From NCBI GenBank assembly GCA_035693145.1, contig DASSHA010000161.1:21343-85342 (forward strand): 64,000 nt of DNA, in the 5' to 3' direction. The translations under genes and the position numbers were made by a program. Shown piece after piece: positions 36,343 through 44,828 of this stretch. Below the pieces are notes generated by a model. The model was not told the origin of the DNA. It searched no databases and saw only the letters and a list, made by a program, of their open reading frames with translations. Numbering within the stretch: position 1 is the first letter of the stretch; every line of letters begins with the position of its first letter. This stretch comes from DASSHA01 sp035693145 (GTDB lineage Bacteria; Chloroflexota; Limnocylindria; Limnocylindrales; CSP1-4).

Positions 36343-37955
36343 GGCGCGACGGTCCTCGCCGGCTGTGGGCCGAGCGCAGTGGTCGCCGTCGGAAGGAGCG
36401 TCGACCGCGGAGCGATCGTCGCTGGCAGGGCGTCGACCTCGGCCGGGGCGGCGACCGGCTGGTCCACGATGAACAGTGGCGCGAGCGCGGCATACAGCCG
36501 GCGGAACCGCTCGAAGCCGGCGTCCAGCCGGCCCCGGCGCTCGGGGTCGGGCACGAAGGTCCGCTCGACGGCGACGATGTCACGGACGAACCGGAGGTCG
36601 CGCTGGGCGCCGATCCCGACGAGCGCGCACGCGGCCGCGCCCACCGCGGCGGCGTCCTGAGGCTGCCGGATGGATGCGATCGGTCGATCGAGGACGTCGG
36701 CGATGATCTGCGTCCAGGCCGCACCGATGAAGCCGCCGCCGACGCCACGCACCTCGCCGATGGGCGTGCCGAAGGCGGCGCCGTACTCGAGGGCCCAGCG
36801 CATCTGGTACGCGACCCCCTCCATGAGTGCGCGCAGCAGATGGCCTCGTCGATGCCGCAGCCCGAGACCGACGAACGCGCCGCGGACCCGGTCGTCGAAG
36901 ACCGGCACCCGCTCCCCGCTCAGCCACGGGGCGAACACGAGGTCGTCCATCTCGTCGACGACGGCCCCGACCTCGGCGTCGAGACGCGCCAGCTCCGCAG
37001 CAGATGGGTCGCTGCCGTCGCCGAGTGCCCGGAGCAGCCAGGAAAGCGCGCCGCCGCCCGTCGCGACCTCGAGCCAGAGGATCCAGTGCCGCGGATCGGC
37101 GTGACCGATGACCCCGAGCTGGCCGGCCGGATCCGCCACGGGCTGATCGACCGTGACGCCGAAGTAGACGGCCGTGCCGAGGCTGACGTGCGCGTCGCCG
37201 GGGTCGGTCGCGCCGGCACCGAGCTGGCTCGCCGGAACGTCACCCGTTCCGACGACGACCGGGATCCCGCTGCGTAACCCGAGGCGGCGCGCGACCGAGG
37301 GCTGCAGCTGGCCGGCGATCGCGGTCGCCGGCTCCACGGCGGGGAGGCGCTCGATCGGCACGCCCGCCGCCGCGCAGGCCTCCGCGGACCAGCGCCGTTC
37401 GATCGGATCGTAGAGCCGGAAGGCGAGGGCGCCGGCGGGGTCGATGACGGCGCGGCCCGTGAGTCGGAGGACGATCGCCTCCTTGCAGTCGAGCAGCCAG
37501 CGGGTCCTGTCCCATGCGTCCGGCCGGCGGTCGCGGAGCCACTCGATCTTCGGGACGACGTCCTTGGCCGTGATGATCGAGCCGAACAAGCGTGTCTGGG
37601 CACGCCGGTCGAGCCGATGAGCCAGCGCCTCGGCTTCGCGGACGGCGCGCTGATCGAGCCAGCTGAGCATCGGGATCGTCTGGCCGCCGGCCGCGTCGAC
37701 CGGCGCCAGGTCGAACATCTGCGCGGTCAGCCCGATCGCCTCGACGTCGCCCGCGCTGGCCCCACCGGCGCCGAACAGCTCGAGCGTCGCCGCCTCGATC
37801 GCTCGCTCGATCTCGTCCAGATCCTGGTGGACCGCGCCGTCCTCGCCGGTGACGAGTTGATAGTCGCGCCGGGCAGAGCGGACGATCCGACCGTCGCGGC
37901 CGACGACGACCGCCTTGACCCCGCTCGTCCCGATGTCCCAGGCGAGAACCGTCAC
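36339..37955 (-). CDS. FGGY-family carbohydrate kinase
   Basis: 538 residues. Phosphate-1 motif WDIGTSGVKAVV at the start, Gln/Asp active region (HQDLDEIERAI), GTGDVPASQLGAGA, SLGTAVYFGV, and adenosine motif GVGGGFIGAAWTQIIADVL near 425. Closest in style to xylulokinase/erythritol kinase relatives. A Pro/Ala-rich tail of about 40 residues is extra. GTG start at 37953-37955 overlaps the aminotransferase stop. It should phosphorylate the substrate of the RLP; the known apionate pathway uses a kinase of another family. Confidence 0.9.
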   Translation of the reverse strand: MTVLAWDIGTSGVKAVVVGRDGRIVRSARRDYQLVTGEDGAVHQDLDEIERAIEAATLELFGAGGASAGDVEAIGLTAQMFDLAPVDAAGGQTIPMLSWLDQRAVREAEALAHRLDRRAQTRLFGSIITAKDVVPKIEWLRDRRPDAWDRTRWLLDCKEAIVLRLTGRAVIDPAGALAFRLYDPIERRWSAEACAAAGVPIERLPAVEPATAIAGQLQPSVARRLGLRSGIPVVVGTGDVPASQLGAGATDPGDAHVSLGTAVYFGVTVDQPVADPAGQLGVIGHADPRHWILWLEVATGGGALSWLLRALGDGSDPSAAELARLDAEVGAVVDEMDDLVFAPWLSGERVPVFDDRVRGAFVGLGLRHRRGHLLRALMEGVAYQMRWALEYGAAFGTPIGEVRGVGGGFIGAAWTQIIADVLDRPIASIRQPQDAAAVGAAACALVGIGAQRDLRFVRDIVAVERTFVPDPERRGRLDAGFERFRRLYAALAPLFIVDQPVAAPAEVDALPATIAPRSTLLPTATTALGPQPARTVAP

Positions 37956-39166
37956 GACGTCACCGCGGTGGGCAGTCGCGCGGCCGGGGCGGCGGCATCG
38001 CCGTCGCCGGCGTTCGCGCCCGGGGCGAGGTGCGTCATCGCCCCGCCCGTGTCCGCCGGGGCGGGGACGTACGGACCGCCGGCGATCGCCCGCCCGAAGA
38101 CATCGATGAAGCGATCGTTCTGGTCGACCGTCCCGATCGTGACCCGCACGAAGGCGTCCTGCAGGCGATGGGCCGTCATCGCCCGCAGCAGCATGCTCTC
38201 GCGGCGCGCGAACTCGACGATCTCGCCGCTCGTCCGGCCCGTTCCGGACACGTCGATGAGGATGAAGTTGCCCTCCGACGGAAACGGGCGCACGCCGTCC
38301 ATCCCGAGGAGCGCGGCCATCACCCGCTCCCGCTCGCTCGAGATGAACGACCGGCGCTCTTCGAGCTCCTCCGGGTGCTCCATCGCCGCGAGTCCCGCCC
38401 GGAGCGCGACCAGGCTGAGGCTGAACGGGATCCGAAGCCGGAGGAGGGCATCGACGAGCGTCGGCGAAGCGATGCCGTAGCCGAGCCGCAGCGCGGCGAG
38501 CCCGAACGCCTTGGACATCGTCCGGGTGACGATGAGGTTCGGGTGCCGGGCGACGAGGTCCGCGAACGAGGGCGACCGGCCGCACTCGAGATACGCCTGG
38601 TCGACGATCGTCGGTGCGCCCGTCCGAAGCACCCGTTCGAGGTCGGCCTCGGTCCAGCTGTTGCCGGTCGGGTTGTTCGGACTGCACAGGAAGATCGCCT
38701 TGGTCCGCTCGTTGACGGCGTCGACGATCGCATCGACGTCGAAGCCGAACTCCTCGGTCATCGGAATGAGCAGGGGCTCACCTCCGTAGAGCCGGGTCTG
38801 CGACTCGAAGAAGGCGTACGTCGGCACCGAGATCACCACCTCGTCGCCGAACCCCACGAACGCCCGGGTGACGACGTCGAGCACCTCGGTCGAGCCGTTG
38901 CCGAGGATGACGCTCGAGGCGTCGACCCCGTTGAACGCCGCGATCGCATGGCGAAGGTCCTCGCCCGAGTTCGGATAGAAGTTCGAGATCTGGAGCGCCG
39001 CCGCCGCCGCGGCGATGACCGTCGGCGACGGCGGCAGCGGGCACTCGTTGGACATGAGCCGATCCAGCTCGCGGTGCCGCCAGGCGAAATCGTGATGCCG
39101 CGCGTCGTATGGCGACGCGGATGCGATGCCGGGCCGCAGGTAGTCCTCGATCGGGATGGGGCTCAT
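37952..39166 (-). CDS. HisC-like class I/II aminotransferase
   Basis: 404 residues. Fold-type I aminotransferase of the histidinol-phosphate family: NGSTEVLDVV, PNNPTGN (Asn contact), D189-AY, and the PLP Lys219 in TRTMSKAFGLAALRLGYG. A 40-residue disordered Ala/Pro/Gly tail is unusual. A strong GAGGAG ribosome site precedes ATG 39166. Its place between an amino-acid permease and the kinase-RLP genes points to a catabolic or amino-sugar role, not histidine synthesis. Confidence 0.88.
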   Translation of the reverse strand: MSPIPIEDYLRPGIASASPYDARHHDFAWRHRELDRLMSNECPLPPSPTVIAAAAAALQISNFYPNSGEDLRHAIAAFNGVDASSVILGNGSTEVLDVVTRAFVGFGDEVVISVPTYAFFESQTRLYGGEPLLIPMTEEFGFDVDAIVDAVNERTKAIFLCSPNNPTGNSWTEADLERVLRTGAPTIVDQAYLECGRSPSFADLVARHPNLIVTRTMSKAFGLAALRLGYGIASPTLVDALLRLRIPFSLSLVALRAGLAAMEHPEELEERRSFISSERERVMAALLGMDGVRPFPSEGNFILIDVSGTGRTSGEIVEFARRESMLLRAMTAHRLQDAFVRVTIGTVDQNDRFIDVFGRAIAGGPYVPAPADTGGAMTHLAPGANAGDGDAAAPAARLPTAVTS

Positions 39167-39230
39167 CGATCTCCTCGAGAAGGGCGGCCGCCCGGCTGGG
39201 GGTCCGGGCGGCCTTGGGTCGGGATGCGGG

Positions 39231-40730
39231 TCAGACGGCGGCCTCGGCGACGGCCGGTGGCGCCTCGGCGTCAGCTGCGCCCGGCACGCCGGCTTCTCCG
39301 CGAAGCAGCCGCCTCCGGAGCACGGCGGCGTACCAGACGGCCGCGATGACGAAGAAGCCGCCGGCCATGAGGGCCGTCTGCTGGTTCGCCTCGGGGATCG
39401 TCAGGACCGCGATGACGGCGAGCGACCAGACGAACGCGATCGTGCGGATCGGGTTCGCCCAACGGCCGAGGTCGAACGAGCTGCGACCGGTCAGCAGCCC
39501 TCGCCGCGCGGCGAGGATGGCGCCGAGGATCGTGAGCGCGTAGACCGCGTAGTACCCGACGGACGCCATTCCGACGATCAACGACATCGCCTGCGCCGCG
39601 ATCGTCGAGCCGATCAGGACGAGCGCGATCGACAGGCTCGCGGCGACGAGCAGCGAGCCGGACGGCGAGCCCGTCGTTCGGGACACGCGTGCCAGCGTCG
39701 GCGACGCCGGCAGCATGTTGTCGCGGGACAGGGAGAAGATCAGTCGCGACGAGGCTGCCATGTTCGCGAGCCCACCCGCGTAGAGGGCGACCATGGCAAC
39801 GACCTCGAAGATCAACGCACCGGTCGAGCCGAGAGCGCCTTCGAGGACGTGGACGATCGGCACGGCCGCCGATGTCGTCGCACCGAGATCCTGGATGTTG
39901 ATCGTCAGAGCGATCAGCATGAAGAACCCGATGACGACGGCCAGGATCAGCGACGTCACGACCGCCTTCGGGACGTTCCGCCGCGCGCCCTGTGTCTCCT
40001 CGGCGAGGTCGGCCGCTCCCTCGAAGCCGGTCAGGACCCAGATCCCGAGCAGGCCGGACAGGAGGAACGCGGTCAGGAAGCCCGCGTCGCCCGGAACGGA
40101 CGTCGTGAGGAAGCCGAGGTTCTGGACCGGGTGGGTGATGAACCCGACGACGAGCAGGATCAGGGTCAGCACGACCGACAGGCCGAGCTCGGCCGTGTAG
40201 GCCGCGATGTTGTTGATCCGGGAGGCGATCCGGACGCCGGCGAGGTTGATCAACAGCTGGGAGACGGTCAACAGGATCGTCGTGACGGCGATCGTCCCGA
40301 CGTTGATGTCGACACCCAGCCGGTTCAGGAGGATCGGCGACAGGCCCAGGTTCAGCCCGGTGAAGCCGGGCGTGAACGCCATGAGACCCGCCCAGCCGGT
40401 AAACCAGCCGTAGTGCGAGTTGACGAGTCGGCTCGTCCACTGGAAGGCGTAGCCGCTGAGCGGCATTCGGCCGGCCAGGTCGGCGAGCACGAGGGCGACG
40501 ACGATCTGCCCGATCGCGACGATCGGCCAGGTCCAGATGAACGCCGGACCGACCGTGCCGAGCGAATACGCGTAGACGGTGAAGATCCCGGCCGTGATGC
40601 ACATGCACGAGATCGAGATCGAAAGCGAGCTGAACAGGCCCATCGAGCGGTTCAGCTGTGGCTCGTAGCCGAAGGACCGCAGCTCGCGGTCGTCATCGTG
40701 CTCCGCCTGGGACGCGCGGGACAGGGACAT
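39231..40730 (-). CDS. APC-superfamily amino acid/amine permease
   Basis: 499 residues, twelve predicted membrane spans. N-terminal NRSMGLFSSLSISISCMCITAGIF and the APC consensus around helix 6 (GFEGAADLAEETQGARRNVPKAV) place it in the ACT/GABA-permease-like group. Substrate could be an amino acid, ethanolamine, choline or GABA. I chose ATG 40728-40730 with AGGAGG upstream; a start at 40775 lacks support. In line with the aminotransferase and below the GntR gene. Confidence 0.9.
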   Translation of the reverse strand: MSLSRASQAEHDDDRELRSFGYEPQLNRSMGLFSSLSISISCMCITAGIFTVYAYSLGTVGPAFIWTWPIVAIGQIVVALVLADLAGRMPLSGYAFQWTSRLVNSHYGWFTGWAGLMAFTPGFTGLNLGLSPILLNRLGVDINVGTIAVTTILLTVSQLLINLAGVRIASRINNIAAYTAELGLSVVLTLILLVVGFITHPVQNLGFLTTSVPGDAGFLTAFLLSGLLGIWVLTGFEGAADLAEETQGARRNVPKAVVTSLILAVVIGFFMLIALTINIQDLGATTSAAVPIVHVLEGALGSTGALIFEVVAMVALYAGGLANMAASSRLIFSLSRDNMLPASPTLARVSRTTGSPSGSLLVAASLSIALVLIGSTIAAQAMSLIVGMASVGYYAVYALTILGAILAARRGLLTGRSSFDLGRWANPIRTIAFVWSLAVIAVLTIPEANQQTALMAGGFFVIAAVWYAAVLRRRLLRGEAGVPGAADAEAPPAVAEAAV

Positions 40731-40855
40731 GGATGCGTCCTCCTCCTCATCGCTGATACCGCGCGGTCCGGCCACTCCGGCGCGCGGCCCATCACCCCGG
40801 GCTGTCGGTCATCGGCCCTCCTGCGACAGCTGCGGTGGTTCGGTCGACCGGCCTT

Positions 40856-41608
40856 CTAGCGCGCATCGGCCGGGCGGGCGTGGCGGATGCGGCGGACGCT
40901 CACGTTCAGGACGGTCGGGACGTAGTGCTCGGTCGAATGGAGGACCGGTCGATCCGCGGTCGACCGCTCGACCTGGTCCATCCGGAGGAGCGGTTGTCCG
41001 TCGGCGACGCCGAGCAGGACGGCGAGGTCCGCGTCGGCCGAGACCGCGGTGAGCTCGGCGAACCCGCCGACGAGCTCCACGCCGCAGCGCTCCTCGAGAA
41101 ACCGATAGACCGACCCTCCGTCGTACGCAACGGATCCGACGATCGCGGCCGGGATCGCGTCGATCGCATGTGCCGCCGGCACGTCGTTCACGCGGATGAC
41201 GCGCTCGATCCACAGCACCGTCGCGTCGTCGGCGAGCTCGAGCCGCTCGGCGATCGGGTCCGGTGCCCGCGCGAGATTCGCCCGCACGAGCTCCACGCCG
41301 AGCTGCTGGCGCGCCGCCGCCACCGCCTCGGTGACCCCGATGTCCAGGTCGAACCGGCTCGAGACGGTGGGCGGCACCTGGGTCACGAACGTTCCGACGC
41401 CGTGGACGCGCCGGACGAGGCCGTCCCCTTCGAGGCTGCGGAGGACTTCCCGGATCGTCGGTCTGCTGACGCCGTAGGCGCTGGCGAGCTCCGGCTCGGA
41501 TGGCAGCCGGTCGCCCGGGCGGTAGCTGTCGGCGAGGTCCGTGAGCACCTCGCCCCGGACGGCGACGAAGCGTGGCGTCCGGGTGCGGCGGCGAGCCTGA
41601 GCCGTCAT
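40856..41608 (-). CDS. GntR-family regulator with UTRA effector domain
   Basis: 250 residues. Basic N-terminus, winged helix (LPSEPELASAYGVSRPTIREV as helix-turn-helix, GVGTFVTQ wing) and UTRA domain (HAIDAIPAAIV, GQPLLRMDQVER). Lies between the IMPase and the permease on the same strand, so it probably controls the permease-aminotransferase-kinase-RLP genes. The ATG is only 3 bp from the motif at 41611, so autoregulation is plausible. Confidence 0.92.
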   Translation of the reverse strand: MTAQARRRTRTPRFVAVRGEVLTDLADSYRPGDRLPSEPELASAYGVSRPTIREVLRSLEGDGLVRRVHGVGTFVTQVPPTVSSRFDLDIGVTEAVAAARQQLGVELVRANLARAPDPIAERLELADDATVLWIERVIRVNDVPAAHAIDAIPAAIVGSVAYDGGSVYRFLEERCGVELVGGFAELTAVSADADLAVLLGVADGQPLLRMDQVERSTADRPVLHSTEHYVPTVLNVSVRRIRHARPADAR

Positions 41609-41610
41609 AG

Positions 41611-41645
41611 GACGTAAGATGTCAGACGACTAACGCCGATGTCAA
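41611..41645 (-). promoter_or_regulatory. GntR operator candidate (site B) with adjacent -35 element
   Basis: GACGTAAGATGTC (41611-41623) differs from site A by one base. A minus-strand TTGACATC (-35 TTGACA at 41645-41640) lies 16 bp away, as at site A. The best -10 (CATCTT, 18-bp spacer) is weak and close to the ATG at 41608, so a nearly leaderless transcript is possible. Confidence 0.4.
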
Positions 41646-41660
41646 TCCAGCGCGAATATG

Positions 41661-42518
41661 TCAGTCGGTCGGGCCGAGCTCCCCCAGCACGGCCTCGTGG
41701 AGCCGTCCGTTCGTTGCCAGGCCTTCGCCGCGCTCGAGGCTCCGACGCCCGTCGAAATCGGTGATCCGGCCGCCGGCTTCCTCGACGAGGATCCACGGGG
41801 CGGCCAGGTCCCAGGGATGGAGATCCTGCTCGAGCATCGCCTCGGCGGTGCCGTCGGCGATGAGCGTGTAGCCCCAGAAATCGCCGAACCCGCGCTCACG
41901 CCACGCGGCATGGATCAATCGCTCGAAGCCCGCGGCCACCCGAGACGCCTCCATGTCCCGAATGGAACGGAACAGGACCTGCGACGCGTCGAGACGTTCG
42001 ACGTTCGACACGGCGAGCCGGCGCGGCCCGTCAGGGTTCGCCGGTCCACCGGCGACCCACGCGCCGCCACCCCGCATCGCCCACCAGCGCTGGCCGAGCG
42101 CCGGCGCGCTGATCATCCCGACCTGGATCTCACCGTCGCGCTCCACCGCGATGAGCGTTGCGAACAACGGCAGTCCGCGCATGAAGTTGTGCGTGCCGTC
42201 GATCGGATCGATGTACCAGCGCTCGCCGCCGGTTCCAGCCTCCGCCTCGCCGTACTCCTCGCCCACGAGGCCGTGCGCGGGATAGCGGCTCGCGATCCGG
42301 TCGCGAATCGTCCGCTCCACGGCGCGGTCGGCCGCGGTGACGTACGAGCCGTCGGCCTTGCGGTCGACGCCGAGCTCCGTGCGAAACGCGCCGAGCGCGA
42401 TCGCGTCGGCCTCGTCGCATGTCGCATGACAGAAGGAGAGCCACTCGTCGAGCTCACGGGCATCGCCGCGGCGCCGAGTGGCGGACCATTCGACGCCGGT
42501 GGCCGGGACGTCGTCCAT
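41661..42518 (-). CDS. Inositol monophosphatase/HisN-family phosphatase
   Basis: 285 residues. Li-sensitive phosphatase superfamily: VGEEYGE, metal motif DPIDGTHNFMRG, and WDLAAPWILVEEAGG. HisN-type histidinol phosphatases and IMPases share these. A N-terminal 20-residue extension precedes the fold. It follows the aldolase gene by 23 bp and could dephosphorylate a catabolic intermediate or act as a spill valve. Confidence 0.88.
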   Translation of the reverse strand: MDDVPATGVEWSATRRRGDARELDEWLSFCHATCDEADAIALGAFRTELGVDRKADGSYVTAADRAVERTIRDRIASRYPAHGLVGEEYGEAEAGTGGERWYIDPIDGTHNFMRGLPLFATLIAVERDGEIQVGMISAPALGQRWWAMRGGGAWVAGGPANPDGPRRLAVSNVERLDASQVLFRSIRDMEASRVAAGFERLIHAAWRERGFGDFWGYTLIADGTAEAMLEQDLHPWDLAAPWILVEEAGGRITDFDGRRSLERGEGLATNGRLHEAVLGELGPTD

Positions 42519-42541
42519 CGGGGGCGCGTCCCGCCGCGCCG

Positions 42542-43990
42542 TCAGCTTGCGGCAGGCACGCGCGACCGAAGCGACGCCGGCAGCGGCCGATCGTGGTCCA
42601 GCGACCGGGCGTACCGGTCCACCATCTCGCGGCTGCCGACGACCTTCAGCTGCTCGAACAGGAACGCGACCTTCTTCGCCTGGTCGGCGAGAATCTCATC
42701 CTTCGTGGCCAGGTCCCACAGCTCGCGCTTGAACGGCCCGATCGTCTTCTTGCGGGTCGTGTAGACGAACTGCCGGTCCGTCTGGTCGGCCTTGCGCTCC
42801 TCGGCCGCTTCGGCGAAGCACCAGTGGTCCATCCGGTCGCGCAGCTCGGCCGGGAAGGCGGGATGGTCGAACAGCAGGTTCTGGAAGCCGGTGGCCAGGT
42901 GGATCTCGGCGGTCTCGACCGCCGGGAACTTGTGGAACGCCTCGTCCGGCAGGGTCGAGGCGCCGTGCTGGACCGTTCCCGCCAGCCCATGCTCGCGGGC
43001 GACTGCGCCGAGCTTCTCGTGGACGGTGAAGTCGACCGCGACGCTCGCGACGGTGCCGTCCGGCAGGACGACGCCACCGTGGCTCGTGCCGGTCTGGACG
43101 CTCACCTTGCTGATCCCGGGCTTGCCCGCCGCCTTCCGAGCGAGCTCCGCGCCGTAGCCGGCGAGGTACGCCCGGAGCTCCTCGACCGTCGAGTTCTCCT
43201 TGCCGACCTCCCCGATCTCGCCGCCGACGCTGATCGTCACACCGTCCGGCTCGAGCGAGCGGATGAGCGCCGTCATGTCGGCCGTCTGCGTGTAGTTCGC
43301 CCGCTGCTGTTCGTCGACGGAGGGCTTCGAGAGGTCGACGAGCGTGGAGCTGTCGATGTCGATGTTCGCGTAGCCGGCGTCGATGGCGAGCCGGCAGGCC
43401 CGTCGGATCTCCTCGGTCATCGCCTCGGGATCGGCAGCGTACTTCTTGGCGTTGAACTGGTAGTGGTCGCCCTGGATGAAGACGGGCCCGCGCCAGCCGG
43501 CGGCGATCGCACCGGCGAGGACGTTGGTTGCATATTCGGTCGGTCGCTGGAACGTGTACGTCTGCTCGCTCCTCGCGAGCTCGAGGATGACGGCGCCGAC
43601 GTCGTGCGCAGATGCGGTTTCGAAGATCGTCCTCGCCATGTCGAACGTCTGGGCACGGATGTTGATCGCCGGCACCGTGAAGCCGTTGACCTCGCCGCGT
43701 CCGCGCGCCCGGTAGAGCTCCTCGATCGAGGCGCTCCGCGCGCCGAGCGCCTGCGCCGCCTGCCACACGATCCAGCGAGCCGCCGCCGTCTGCTCCGACT
43801 CGTCGGGGGAGAACGTCGCGGTCCAGGCCAGCGTCCGGATACCGCGGTCACGGAGCGCGGCCTCGTCCTCGACGACCAGCGACTCCCCGTCGACGCGGAC
43901 GACGCCCCGGAGTGCGTCGAGCAGCTCGTCGACGGAACCCGCGACGAGGTGGGCGGCCGGCGGCTCGGATCTCTCGTGAACGTGCGGCAT
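42542..43990 (-). CDS. Class II fructose-bisphosphate aldolase-like protein (long form)
   Basis: 482 residues. After a 90-residue N-terminal region the class II aldolase barrel begins (VNGFTVPAINI). Likely metal ligands are His176 (QGDHYQF), Glu258 (VGGEIGEVG) and His304 (TGTSHGG), with a further His342 (VQHGAST). The C-terminal 110 residues exceed the usual 300-350-residue enzyme. Cleaves a ketose phosphate (fructose- or tagatose-bisphosphate-like). GGAGG six bases before the ATG fixes the start at 43990. First gene of the minus-strand run to the RLP cluster. Confidence 0.85.
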   Translation of the reverse strand: MPHVHERSEPPAAHLVAGSVDELLDALRGVVRVDGESLVVEDEAALRDRGIRTLAWTATFSPDESEQTAAARWIVWQAAQALGARSASIEELYRARGRGEVNGFTVPAINIRAQTFDMARTIFETASAHDVGAVILELARSEQTYTFQRPTEYATNVLAGAIAAGWRGPVFIQGDHYQFNAKKYAADPEAMTEEIRRACRLAIDAGYANIDIDSSTLVDLSKPSVDEQQRANYTQTADMTALIRSLEPDGVTISVGGEIGEVGKENSTVEELRAYLAGYGAELARKAAGKPGISKVSVQTGTSHGGVVLPDGTVASVAVDFTVHEKLGAVAREHGLAGTVQHGASTLPDEAFHKFPAVETAEIHLATGFQNLLFDHPAFPAELRDRMDHWCFAEAAEERKADQTDRQFVYTTRKKTIGPFKRELWDLATKDEILADQAKKVAFLFEQLKVVGSREMVDRYARSLDHDRPLPASLRSRVPAAS

Positions 43991-44234
43991 CGGGCGCCTC
44001 CGGTTGGTTCTGGTCGTCACGCTTCGTCGCGTTCATGGTAGCCGCGCCGCTCATCGGGCCTCGTCGGTCGCCGGTCACGCGCGGCCCCGACGACCCGTCA
44101 TGATCCGGACAGTGCGGGAGGGTCATGCGCGAGCGACACGGGTTCCAGGCAACAGGCCGCATCTCCACTCGCCGGGGGGCCGGTTCCGTAGCGTTTCGTC
44201 GCCCTGACGCCCCGGCCTTGACGGCATTCGGTTC

Positions 44235-44828
44235 GTGACAGCTCCGCCGAACACTTCCGGGACCACCGGCGTCTGGACCGATGAGGGGCACGGGAGGAAC
44301 GAGCTGGACGAGGTTCGGCGGGCACAGCAGGGTGAGCACGACGCGTTCGATCGACTCGCGGAGCAGCATGCGGCCGAGCTCTACCGGGTCGCGGTCGTCA
44401 TCGTCGGTCCCGACGACGCCGCCGACGCGACCCAGGACGCGCTCCTGTCGGCGTGGCGGGAGCTGCCGCGCCTTCGGGATCCCGACCGATTTGGAGCCTG
44501 GCTCCGGCGGATTCTCGTGAACGGCTGCCGCGACCGGCTGCGCACGGCGCGTCGGAGCGTCCGCGAGATCCGTGTCGTCCCGATCGACGATCAGCTCGCC
44601 ATCGCGGCGCCCGATCAGCACGGTCGTGTCGAAACCGGAGCCGCGCTCGGGCCGGCGGTCGCCCGTCTCGTCGCCGACCATCGCGCCGTCGTCGCTCTTC
44701 ACTACGCAGCTGACCTGTCGATCCGCGAAGTCGCCGAGGCGCTCGACATACCGGTCGGGACCGCCAAATCGCGCCTCGCCGCCGCGCTCACGGCGCTTCG
44801 GGCCGAGATCGGCGAGGAAGAGCGATGA
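44235..44828 (+). CDS. ECF-type RNA polymerase sigma factor
   Basis: 197 residues. Region 2 (HDAFDRLAEQHAAELYRVA, DAADATQDALLSAWRELPRL) and region 4 (HYAADLSIREVAEALDIPVGTAKSRL) are clear. It directs RNA polymerase to a small regulon, probably under control of the coupled membrane protein downstream. Start GTG 44235; stop overlaps the next ATG (ATGA). The 244-bp upstream gap shows no clear autoregulated promoter. Confidence 0.92.
   Translation: MTAPPNTSGTTGVWTDEGHGRNELDEVRRAQQGEHDAFDRLAEQHAAELYRVAVVIVGPDDAADATQDALLSAWRELPRLRDPDRFGAWLRRILVNGCRDRLRTARRSVREIRVVPIDDQLAIAAPDQHGRVETGAALGPAVARLVADHRAVVALHYAADLSIREVAEALDIPVGTAKSRLAAALTALRAEIGEEER

Noticed and set aside
32938..39166. Methionine salvage cluster (MtnW, MtnX, MtnE)
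   Set aside because: RLP, MtnX-like phosphatase and aminotransferase are all present, but mtnA, mtnB, mtnD and mtnK are absent, and the RLP is coupled to TIM- and RpiB-like isomerases instead.
44217..44222. TTGACG as -35 for the ECF sigma gene
   Set aside because: It lies only 12 bp from the GTG start, leaving no room for a -10 before the gene.
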